A stretch of 64,000 nucleotides of DNA, from assembly GCA_019096065.1 (NCBI GenBank), contig JAGUCH010000001.1, forward strand, positions 9,486,001 through 9,550,000, read 5' to 3'. Shown here one piece after another: positions 45,101 through 55,200 of the stretch. The stretch's first letter is position 1, and the number at the start of each line of letters is the position of its first letter. The translations under genes were made by a program, and so were the position numbers. Below the pieces are notes generated by a model. That model ran no database searches. It was given only the letters and a program-made list of their open reading frames with translations, and was not told the DNA's origin. Source of the stretch: Paracyclopina nana (Eukaryota > Arthropoda > Copepoda > Cyclopoida > Cyclopettidae).

Positions 45101-45957
45101 TTTCAGGAAGAGAGAGAGAGTGATTCATGGAGTAGTAAATGAGGTACAACGTATACTTGATAAAAAAAAACTACGAGCAAAACATGGAGAGAGGCCTATT
45201 TCTCAAATGGAACTTACTATGTCATCATAAGCATCTTTGATTGCAATGAGCAAAAGTACTCCAATTAAAGGTACAGCAGTTGTCACCGGTGTGAGAGAAG
45301 AAATCACATCAATCAGCTGCAAAAAGATGCAATTTGGTCAATTTAGTAATAAGAATAAAAAGGTCGAAACGCCTTACTTGTAATATAAGCAGGCATAAAA
45401 AGTAGAAATTAGCGAGCCTTTGAAATTGCTCGAATAAATTAAGAGGTAGGAACGACCACCAGGTGTATTTGGATGTCTTGATGTTGTTGTTCTGCAAAGA
45501 CACGATTTTGTTACTGGAAATATTTTATTGAGAAGACTTTGGGGGCAAAGCTTACTGCATAATTGAATTTGTTGTTGTACACACTGTCATTGGCAATGAT
45601 ATCTCTTTGGGTCTCTGAAATGGAAGCAGAAGTATCAGTAAAGGCAATCCAAATTCTCGTTTGAAGCAAGACTGGTCCACCTAGTTCAGGTACAATGCAG
45701 CACCCACAAAACGTTCTTTTGAACCACGAGTGTTGCTTTTTAGGTGGAACGACCCTCGAGCTCGGCTTAGACGAATCAATGGAGGGATTAGTTTCACTGC
45801 TGGCAACTGGGCCAATTTTGTTTGGCCTTCTTCTAGGTACTTTGAGGTGTGGCCTTTTGATCGGGGGCAAATCAGGCCTAGTGGGCCACTGAATGGCACC
45901 AATTTTGTCATCACTCTCAACCCTGATCTCAGGCTTGTAAAAGCCCTCACTTCCCAT
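36130..45957 (-). CDS. ATP8B-like P4-ATPase (phospholipid flippase)
   Basis: Exons, 5' to 3': 45957-45681, 45614-45556, 45491-45378, 45316-45218, 45037-44832, 44765-44435, 44332-44249, 44179-43889, 43834-43742, 43477-43214, 42934-42893, 42840-42675, 42497-42273, 42221-42145, 42037-41614, 41546-41343, 41277-41155, 41100-40971, 40106-40013, then either 39502-39277 or 38722-38497, then 38114-38011, 37779-37648, 37597-37407, 36250-36130 (last end uncertain). All phases agree; about 1360 residues. Seen: AELDGETNLK, the phosphorylation motif [42 protein letters not shown], ten expected membrane segments, and the C-terminal [18 protein letters not shown] motif typical of ATP8B. It moves phospholipids between membrane leaflets, usually with a CDC50 partner. 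Alternative first exons are likely. Introns contain two MITEs, a hairpin and a nested gene. Confidence 0.93.
37804..37951. mobile_element. MITE in a flippase intron
   Basis: About 148 bp with inverted ends ggcttagtctcttctggaga and its near-complement (tctccagatgagactaagcc). An inner inverted repeat gattctt/aagaatc is also present. No ORF. Located between exons 37779-37648 and 38114-38011. Confidence 0.75.
38248..38371. mobile_element. MITE, second copy of the agcccggttccaac family
   Basis: The left end agcccggttccaacaa matches the inverse of the right end (ttgttggacctgggct) with two differences. Same family as 27689-27820. Located in the flippase intron between 38114 and 38497. Confidence 0.7.
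38497..38722 (-). other. Flippase exon copy B (TM6-TM7), mutually exclusive
   Basis: 226-nt exon with the same phases as copy A, encoding [17 protein letters not shown]... through LFFISH. It aligns to copy A without gaps, with about half of its 75 residues identical. The shared core ALGIFD-DVD is kept; the loop and TM7 differ most. Using both or neither would break the frame. Confidence 0.88.
39277..39502 (-). other. Flippase exon copy A (TM6-TM7), mutually exclusive
   Basis: 226-nt exon entering in phase 0 and leaving in phase 1. It encodes [17 protein letters not shown]... through ILAGIPA, expected membrane segments 6 and 7 and the loop between. The partner at 38497-38722 has equal length and phases. 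Confidence 0.88.
39732..39839. repeat. 108-bp near-perfect hairpin in a flippase intron
   Basis: Outer arms atgctctgttcatct and complement (39732-39746, 39825-39839) flank inner arms aactccttaaggaatcggaa (from 39750) and complement, differing at two bases with almost no loop. The outer end gtagatgaacag also occurs near 30992 and 31673, linking it to repeats there. Confidence 0.85.
40272..40279 (+). promoter_or_regulatory. TATA box of the nested secreted-protein gene
   Basis: TATAAATA lies 66 bases before the ATG at 40338. A start near catttcattc (about 40297-40306) would be at usual spacing. Confidence 0.65.
40338..40878 (+). CDS. Small secreted protein nested in a flippase intron
   Basis: Three exons (40338-40426, 40494-40752, 40810-40878) with phases 2 and 0, giving 138 residues. 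[20 protein letters not shown] is a clear signal peptide. The mature part is acidic and beta-like ([20 protein letters not shown]) and has one close cysteine pair, CKETSC, likely a disulfide. It is complete: a TATA box upstream, ATG, two GT-AG introns, TAA, and AATAAA at 40950-40955. It runs opposite to the flippase, entirely inside the intron between exons 41100-40971 and 40106-40013; its polyadenylation signal is about 16 bases from the flippase exon. I do not recognise the family. Confidence 0.75.
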
Positions 45958-46640
45958 GTTGTGATGGAGTGTTATTATTGAATAACCAACAGTAGCAGCA
46001 TGGTTTACTAGTTATAAGCTGATTGTTACCAAAACAAGCCACTGTATTGACCAAACTTTGTGTGCCAAACTATTAGAAAGTCACATATTCACATGCTAAA
46101 TAAGCACTAACCTGGATCATGGGACTTTCTAAAAAGTGCACTGCACGAGAGTGCCACTAAGGTATTGTATGCGTGTAGTACAGGAGATGCCTAATCACTT
46201 TGCAAAAAAAGCTAATCGCGCAAAATTGCTGGATTTTTGTGCTCGAGTGCAACTAATGATTGTCAGATTATTCAAAAGAAAAGTCCGTTTTTGCGCTGAT
46301 TTCCTATATTGGTACCAGAAATTACGTGACACGAAAAAGAGATGATCCTATATTATGAAAAAGTAGCGTTGTGAGGCAACTAGAACTAGAGGTAGCTTAT
46401 CAAAGAGTGAGACCAACTCAGCTGTCAAACTAGGAGAAATTCTAGACTTGATATGACCTAGAGGAATTTTTACCACAGTCATTGCCTTCATCCTCATGCA
46501 ATGAAACTTGAAAAAAACATTATAACAATAATGGCTACTAGAGTGGATGCGAGATGGTAAATATTGGAATATCGACTTGTTCATCGAACGATGCTAAATA
46601 ATGCAAGCGGGAAAATACTCGAAGTCGAAAAACTGATTAC

Positions 46641-46710
46641 CTTGACTAGAGTTTTTAAAAGCTAAGCTTGATGACGTTTTGCTTTCAGCTTTGGGTTTTT
46701 TCTTCGACAT
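46641..46710 (-). other. Candidate alternative first exon of the flippase
   Basis: ATG at 46710 opens MSKKKPKAESKTSSSLAFKN and runs to a donor (caag then gtaatc) in phase 1. That is the phase needed to join the common exon at 45614, as also for exon 45957-45681. Confidence 0.45.
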
Positions 46711-47272
46711 CCTGGCTTAGCAGTAGCTCCACGTTTACATTTTCAGTTGGCAACTTTTTTGTTTCTCTTTTTTCAAACTGATCAGCTGAAGTGCGTGCAT
46801 GTGTGTGCATACCTGTACGCGCTGAGGGGTGCGCAGAAATCCACAGGTACTCGTGCACTTGAGAACAGCCTTCAACTTACTTTTGAATGGCCATGAACGA
46901 GCGTGGTGCAAATTGTTGCCCGCCAAATTTAAAATTAGCCAACAAGCAACAAGAAGTTGGCTTCTATATTTAGCTATGCAAGTACACCTTATCTGAAGTC
47001 AGAATGTCTAGCAGCTCCTTGGAAGTCTGCATTTCTCATCCGAAAAGAACACTTGTAAAATACTAAGGTTTCATTTTTGGCTCTCGAACGTGCATTACTT
47101 TTCAGCAAGGAAAAAGCTTAACACTATTATCAGCACTTAAAATTCAACTTGATTTTAACGAGCGAAGGCCAATAGAATTTAGAGAGCTGTACGATTGCGT
47201 CCGAATTAAATAGCGAAGTGTCAGCTTGCAATCATCAATCACGGGCATAAACACGATGTTAAACATGAGTAC

Positions 47273-47348
47273 CTGAAGCGGTGTCGGCATCATCATCAAT
47301 TTTGCCAAAAAGAATTCGATTCAAAGTAGATTTGCTTTCAGACATCAT
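47273..47348 (-). other. Candidate alternative first exon of the flippase
   Basis: ATG at 47348 opens MMSESKSTLNRILFGKIDDD and ends at a donor (tcag then gtactc) in phase 1, again compatible with exon 45614. Confidence 0.4.
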
Positions 47349-50186
47349 AGACTTTGGGGAATTATCTAGTTGCACTGCATCACGATCTTTCACTACGTCA
47401 TATCGGACAGCTGGCGAGCTGACCGGCATGATGGCACCACTACTGTAGCTGGTCTGATTCAGCCATACTGCAACACTGGCTTAACATGGACGCTAATGTT
47501 GTGGTAAAGTGAAAATGTTGATAAGACTTCATGTAAGCTGTCTTGCCATAGTCGGTGTCCCAAATCAACGAGAGTCACAGTGCTGCACCAAGTGAGAGCA
47601 CACACTGTATGTTATGAACAGCTGGCGCGCGCATGCGGACTTTTCAGGTGCTTAAAAGCTATCCCCACAGTGGGCATCGTGGACTACAATTTGGCCTCAA
47701 AGTTCGAATAGAATCGTTTCCCGACTCCCTTGGAAAATATCTGAATGGAGCTGGTTGGAAGTGCGTTGCTTCGAAACTCCCGATCCCCACTGTGCTATGC
47801 AATTCTTGTGAACATCGAATTCGGCTTTCTGCAACTACTCTGTCATGATAGATGAAATGAGCTCAGCTGTGCACCCAAAAATGCCATTTTTTTAATTAGT
47901 GCTGGAGCAAAGAACTTTTATGCACTTTCACGGCTTTTGGCTCGCTATGCTCGCGCTTATAGAGCATTCAACAATGAAAATGCTGTTCCGAGAAGAGATT
48001 ATCACCACACCCAATTAGAATGATATCATTCTTCCGAGAAATGAGTCATCCAAACAGGGCAGCTCGGCAATCTGATATTTTTTGGACTAGCTTATTCAAA
48101 TCATTTAATTTGAAAACTAAACGCTTAAAACAATTTCATGCACATCATGCACCAAGTGAATGGCCAGAAGACACGCATGAATCGACAAGAGCTAGCTGTA
48201 AATACCATTCACAACGACCATGCAACCACCAAATACCCAACTTGCCAAAACGAAAAAAACAGAGAAAAATTGACTGCTTAGCACCACTTGGCATCGTTTT
48301 AACATAAAAATTGCACCAAACTGTAGGCTCCAACAAATCTTTAGGTAATTATTGGTTGAGCAATAGATTTTGTAAAACTTTGTAGGAGTTGACGTCAATT
48401 ACGTATTTTTTTCATAGCACTGCACTAGAATAAAAAATATTGTCGTAAAGCTTGCGAGGTCATTAGTGAGAACGTACTACGATGAGTAATTACCAGGCGC
48501 CTGATATGGTTATTTCTAGTGAGATATTAGGGTGTTGGAATGACAAAAAGAAAAAACTTAAGCATGTCGTACGAGAAGAAAGGAGGTCAAACTGGAAAAG
48601 CTAGTGCCTCCTAGACGATTTACGCGGATATTGCGTCTCTGAAATGTCGAATTGCTCATCTAGTAAATTAAGAACAATAAAGTGGGGCATAAAAAAAGCA
48701 AATTCTTATTTATTATTTACTTGGTTAAATTGTTTTTCTTCAATAATTTAGATGATCGAAAAAAGGCTTGCAGGTAACAGCTTTTACGGATGATCATAAA
48801 AAAGGGGATACAACTAGTAGTTACTATGCATTTCTTGGCTGGCTGCACGTAAGCAATATAAGGATCAATCAATACACAAAGAGAAGTGGAAGCCACGTCA
48901 TAAAAGCATTTTCAGCTCTGTATCGAGAATCACGAAAGAGAATAACCAATAACAGGCTAATTCAATTTGCAGCACTCAGAACTCTTGGCAAAAGAAAAAA
49001 ATCTTACGAAATCTGCTTACCTCCGGGTGCTACTGCCACCATTATTAAATTCCTTTTGCGAATTCCAAGCAGAAGCAGCAGTCAGAATCTTGGTGTGTCT
49101 TTTCACAAGTGTTTGTCAGCATTATTTTTTCCTTCAATTATTAGTGTTATATCGAGGCCTCCTTTCTTTTGCTTCGATGACATTCAACTACTAGCATATA
49201 CCAAGCAAGTAGTGGGACAGGTGCTCCATAAGCTTGAAAATCGATTGGAACATACAAATAGTAGCAGTATAGCAGGCCGGGCCACACACAATTGTTGTAT
49301 TTTATTAATGAAAAGCTACTAAACTCGAAGGGGAAGCGCACAGGGTTTTCTCAAGGCCTTACATGGACCTTTTTACTAATTTGTACTTGCCACCCGTACT
49401 GTGTCGCTGCATTGAGAAAAGAGTTATTATGGCTCATTTGTATCATTTCTAAAAAAAGTTCGACTTATTTTAAAATAGTTAGATTCGTGAAACGACTTCA
49501 AGCAAAAAGCTTAAGATACGGATTTTTAATTCAAGTACATCTTCTCATTAAGCTCGTTCTGTAGCTTATGAAGGTTGATTAAAACTTTTATGGTGTTGCA
49601 TAGCTATGCGCTCGTGACGTCATTCTTGATTTATATAGCTATTCTGCTAGTATTTGTATATATGCTTATTTAGCTTTTCACCCAATTACATACAGTTAGG
49701 CCTTTAACATTTATGAGTTGGGGAAAGCAATCACTGTTATGGCGAAATGGCTTTTTTGCCCGATGAACCAGATGTTTTAGCACCAGACCACAAAGCTGAA
49801 CTAGTAGGTTTATGGATTTTTGTAGCACATATGGATTTTTAGAGCCAGTAAACAGCACACAGATAGACTTGACACATTTGCAATAATGCCACAACTAATT
49901 TCAACAATTATAGGCCACATTGGAGCACACGAATACGAGATAATGTCATCATCAGTTGAATCAAATGTTTCGCAATTAATGTTAGTCTCATAAAGTCACT
50001 ACCTTGCTCACATCACGCAAAACAAATGTTGAGCGGAATTGCAAAAATCAAGGAAAGTGAACTTCAGGATCATGCATTATTTTGTGGAGCTTGCAGGGAA
50101 ATTCACTGTTGCAATATTTAATTTCTCGCGAAAACAAGCTCCGTCTTCCATAGAAGATCCGGAATGACAGTTAATTTTTAACTCAC

Positions 50187-50232
50187 CTAAAGACTTGGCC
50201 AATTGAATCAAGTCCCCGTCTTCACCGACCAT
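50187..50232 (-). other. Candidate alternative first exon of the flippase
   Basis: ATG at 50232 opens MVGEDGDLIQLAKSL and ends at a strong donor (ttag then gtgagt) in phase 1, compatible with exon 45614. It lies 515 bases from the MGST3-like ATG on the other strand, so the two may share a divergent promoter. Confidence 0.45.
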
Positions 50233-50746
50233 GGCAAATCGCGAAGTAGTCACCAAAGAAAATTAAGCTATTTTACACCTTCATAGTCAGCTCACTTTTC
50301 CCGCTGTATTTTGACGACTTTTTTCTGGCTGCAGCATGGCCCAATTTTCTCATGTTTTCTCAACCCAAAAAAGATATGCGTATCTGTCCCGGTTCTCTTT
50401 CCGATGATGCTTTGTGTAAAGAAAGAACGCTGAGAGCAGCCGAAGTACTATTTCTGAGGCACAAAGATACTAAGACATTCTTTAAAATGAACATGACTTC
50501 TTCATGAAAATGCACAAGCTGACAAAAACGGGATGAGAGTGATATTTTTGTTCACCAATTCAATGAGCTTGTTGCTTTAGTTAGCTTAAAAAGTTTTTTG
50601 AGTTCCACATCAAATGGAATTTGATGACGGTTTCAATTCCGATCCCACTCGGCTTTTTCAAGCAACTGCATTGTTGAACTTGAACTTCACACTACATTCT
50701 TGAATTTGGTTCAAATTTAAGCCAATCTTGATTGAGTTGGATAAAT

Positions 50747-51940
50747 ATGGGCGTCTCCATCCCAAGTGAGTTTGGCTATGTTGTTTTTACTGGAACAGCA
50801 TCAGCGTTTGTCCTGATGTACAAGGTAAATTCAGCTTATGCTTTCTTTCATCTATTTCGCTAAATAATTCGCTCGTTGCCCATCTACATCGCGATTTGAA
50901 GCAATGCATTAACTTTTATTGTTTTGTAATCCTTTATTGGCCATGTGAAGTTATTTTTATCAACTGTCACGCGTTTATAGTAATATTTCGAGCCTTTCTG
51001 GATCTTCGATTTTAGGCAAATTTTTATTTCGGTAATGTTGTTTCAACGTTTAGGCAAAATAATGCATTGAATTGTGTATGCTAAAAAGTAAGGACTTGTG
51101 TTAAATTAATTTCCTTCATCTTACAGAATCCAATTTCCCTTTAAATATTTTTTTGGGTAATTTCTTGTAGATTCTTTTCGGGTGCCGATGCAAAGCTTTT
51201 TTTCTGGAAATAGCTAGGAAAGTAGCTAAAACTTTTAAAACTGTACATTTAAGAACCAATTTTTATTAGCGCTCATACAATTAAGTATTTCATGTTCCAG
51301 GCTATCAATGTGGGCATGGCACGTAAGAAGTATGGAATCAAGTATCCCAAAATGTACAGTGAGGAAAACGGGGGTGACAATATGTTCAACTGCATCCAAG
51401 CAAGTTTAGCCCTTAATAACTTGAAGCATGTTATTTAATATTATTTCTGTACTTTAGAGAGCTCACCAGAACAGCCTGGAAAATTACCCACAGTTTTTGT
51501 GGGTTCTGTTTACCGGAGGCTTAGCCCATCCCGTCGTTGCTAGCATTGCTGGCTGGATTTACATGGCTGGAAGAATTGCATTTGCCAAAGGATACTATAC
51601 AGGTATTTGGCTCTTTTTATCATGTCGGATATAATGAGGTGCAAAGATTTACTTGAAACATCCCAATGCAATGTACATGAAGAATGTGTTCAGAATTTAG
51701 TTAAAAGAGCGTTAGAGTGGATAATATTATTCTCAATTGAGGGCCTTCTTTTTTGTAACTCCTCAAATAATCATGAAGTCACGATCGTCATCCTTAAAAC
51801 TCCCACGCTAAAAAAGCCCTATGCTGTGTTTTGCAGGCAACCCTGAAAACCGTCGTTGGGGCTCCTTTGGATACATTGGCATGTTCACTTTGATCGGCTG
51901 TAGCGTCCATTCCGGACTCAGAATGCTTGGGATTGCCTAA
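50747..51940 (+). CDS. Microsomal glutathione S-transferase 3-like (MAPEG)
   Basis: Four exons (50747-50824, 51301-51399, 51458-51602, 51837-51940), phases 0, 0, 1, giving 141 residues (human MGST3 has about 150). The family signature FNCIQRAHQN spans the second splice. [12 protein letters not shown] precedes it, and [14 protein letters not shown] and YIGM follow. Four membrane segments are expected. MAPEG enzymes of this type conjugate glutathione or reduce lipid hydroperoxides in the endoplasmic reticulum. The second intron begins GC (caa then gcaagt), a GC-AG intron. A TATA-like gataaatat is right before the ATG, probably too close to be the core promoter. AATAAA is at 51992-51997. Confidence 0.92.
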
Positions 51941-52195
51941 CTTGTGCCACCGCTTTTTAGTCGTTTCAGTATTGTCCCAGTTTTAAGCCTAAATAAACTC
52001 TGCTCTCTGCACTTTACCAATAACATCATTTTGTAGTTGAATGTACTTGTCTAAGGTTTCAGAGATCTAGTCTCTTTTTTTCTGGTGCACTAAGGATATC
52101 GATTTTGATTATTCTTAGGTCTACCCACATGGCATCCCTCGAGTTTCAGCAGCATCTGCTTCAGTTAACGGCTACAAAAAGTTAAAGGACTGGAG

Positions 52196-52225
52196 ATGCT
52201 TGCCTTGTCAACTTTCAACAGAGCT
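52196..52225 (+). other. Weak candidate first coding exon
   Basis: ATG opens MLALSTFNRA, like the start of a mitochondrial presequence, and meets a strong donor gtaagt at 52226. No downstream exon can be identified, so it may be chance. Confidence 0.2.
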
Positions 52226-55200
52226 GTAAGTACTCACTTCAATTCATGAGTTATCGCACAATGCGAAGCTTTGATTTAAGTATGGCCAACTTTCGCACGA
52301 ATACGATATTTTGATTTCTACAATTACGCGTGAATTTAGAGCAACATTTGCTGTTACGTATATGGTAGTGGCATGATTTTTTATGACAATTGTGCATGCA
52401 AAAACAGGATGTGACAAATTTGCATGTAGTCGCAGCTAGTGGTCGTAGTTATGTTCGTAATAAGTTGGTGATTTTAAGCAATCGCAAAAGCGTAGCTGAG
52501 AAAACAAAGTAATTACTATGTGCATGTGTGCACACCCACCGTCACAAAAGCATATCCATAGTTTTTACTATGTAAAAAATCATTCATTTGAAGGTAGCTG
52601 CGAAGTAGAGGGAGGCCTAGCTACAGGTACAGTCGTAGCAGCAGCAGCAACGCCGCCGAAATGTTGTATAGTACTCGTAGCAATGTGAAAAGAGTGTGCT
52701 AATACAGGGTGGCCGCGAAAAAAATAATCCACCCAGATTCCAAGGTTATCAGTATGTGTTAGTGTTGTCGTTGCCAACTGTTTTAACCCCGCGCGCGAGC
52801 GCGTACGCCTGCATGGATTGCAGGTTGAGGCCTTGCAGCTGCTGCTATTTCAGCTTTTTACTACGAGCTGCACGAGGAGGAGAGCCTGAGAATTGTCGGC
52901 CCCATGCACTACACTCGCCAATTGAGGGTAAAATGCCTCCTCGCAGGCCGAATCAAGCCACTGCTCAGCGCGCGTGAGAGGGAGAGAGGGAGGGAGGGAG
53001 GGAGAGTGGAGCTAGCACGACTAGGCATGTGGTGCCTACACTCAATGCACACTGGTCGAACTCAATCAGCCCGTTTGACAGCTATCTCATGAAATTCCTA
53101 CTTTTTCTGCAGTTTTCGTTCTTAGCATGCTCCTCGATTACTCTAATGGAGCTGAATTGTTATCAATGCTCGAGCTAAAATACGGAATTAACTTGGCTCG
53201 TTGCGACGGTGGTTGGAGGATGCCAATCTTCTCAAATTGTGGCAAAGTGGTGGTGAAAGATACCAAAGCCAGTTTGAACACACGTATTACTGCGATGGCG
53301 ATGATTCATTGAACCTTCCGCCGCAAAAATCTGCTGCAGATTAGCCACTTTTAATTGTCTCCCCAAACCAGCTTTTGCTTCCCATTAAATGATTGCTCGC
53401 ATGAAGGTCAGCCTTTATATCATTTTTTGACATCACCATGCCAGTTCCAAGTACCACGATGCAATCATTTCTAGGCGTGCGCACATTCTCGTAACAACGG
53501 AAAACGGTCATAATTCGATCATTTTTACCTAAAAATAGCACATTTTTCAACTTTTTTAGGTGCGCGTTAAAAAACTCACCCTTGTGAATTTTGCCTCGTT
53601 CCGCCCAGTGTGCCTAGTAAAGAATGCCTCCGTCGTAGCTCTATTCTCGTGGCCGCGGCTCCCTCTTTTCGCTTCGAAGCTTCGCGGCTCGCCACTCCAT
53701 TGGGGTGGCAACTCCAGAGTTCGTAGCTGTCCACTGAAACAACAACAGCAACTCTAATAAATACATGTTATACTTTTAATTAGGGTGGTGCAATCATACT
53801 ATTTCACATTGTCAGTGCATCGACAGACATAAATAGTGCTGTTTTTTGACAGATAAGTGCAGTGCATACATACATACATTTCGTGCAGCAGGAGTGGCGG
53901 TGCCCTCGTGCGAGTACTAGGCCTTCAAAAAGGTAAGGATTAAAGATCAATATTCACTTAAAAAGGGTTAGAAAGCAGACAATTCAAGATATTGCGTATA
54001 GGTGGGAGTTTTTCCCCCTCTAGCCTCGTTGCTATGTCACATATTCACATGTAAAGATGGTACGTGTCAAATAAGCGCCAGCATGTATCAGCGCGCGCGC
54101 AACAGCTGAAATTGCGACCCTCGCGTCAGCTGCAACTGTCAAGGTTGGATTCAATTATCCCGATTTGACAGCGATTTGCCAGGAAAAAAGAGTGTCGTGC
54201 TATAGGAAAATTGTGTGTGCATGTCAGCTGACTTTTCGAGCGAAAAAAACAGGCCTATATGACCAAGTTGTCCAATTGTGAGTGCATGTAGTAGGAGGTT
54301 AAAAAAAGTTGTACAGTATATATGTGAGTTTAGGGGAGAAAGCAGCTGAAGAGAAAGAGGGTGCCTGCATGTGAGCTCTCTCGAAGGAACAGTGGGCATT
54401 GTGCGGCCAAAAAAATGTCCACTTTTTTCTGCCCACTTTGTGGCCTGACCACCAACCGAGAAACTCTATTTAATATGCTTTTGATTTACCCCTCCTGCAT
54501 ACGGTGCAAAGAAGGGGTCGCGTTCTAGCTACAAGTCAATACTTATGCCAAGTTGGCCTGGATTCGAGGCCACAGCCTCGCATTCATTGGGCCTCCGCTC
54601 GGTCACGTGACCCTGCATGCCAACTTCCCATTGGCTGCGAGAGAAAAACCCCTCCAAAGCAAAGCTCTGAGAAAAAATACACCGAAAAAGGGGAGTAGTT
54701 GCTGCTGTGGCCTGAAAAGTATCGAGGTCACAGGAGGCTGGTTTTTGGTAGGTGCTCCCTCAATTTCTACTGAGATGGATTGAAATTGTTTTTTTTTTTT
54801 AAAACTTAGCCATCGGTGACAGCTGTCAATGAGAAAGGGGAAAGGACAAATGCGGTCTTGCTATCTTTGCTACCGTGCCCTGTGACAATTATTCAGCCTT
54901 AAAAATGGGAGGTCGATTTACTTCTGCCTAGTAGCGTTAGGATATCTGCTTTCATTGCTGAGCAATGCCAGTTCCTCTTCAATTAGGTGGTAATCATCTG
55001 GATTACGTTGATACAATTACCAAAAAATGTAGCAGCCTGCTGCTGACCTTTACAAATCGACATTGACATTCTCCCAGCTAGTCTAAGTATTATGAGGCAA
55101 GAGAGAAGAAAATTAGAAAGCATCCCCTTCGCTCATGAGGGCAATGACATACTTAACTTTCACAGCGAAGCTCTGTCCTCAAAATGACTTGCTGCATTTA

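Larger units (their letters stand above)
45958..50186. other. Upstream region of the flippase, no independent gene seen
   Basis: Apart from the candidate first exons at 46641-46710 and 47273-47348 no coding region can be supported. Longer ORFs, such as 184 codons at 48768-49322, show no known motif. Confidence 0.5.

Noticed and set aside
48768..49322. 184-codon plus-strand ORF
   Set aside because: No recognisable motif, no splice or promoter support, and a composition typical of random AT-rich ORFs.
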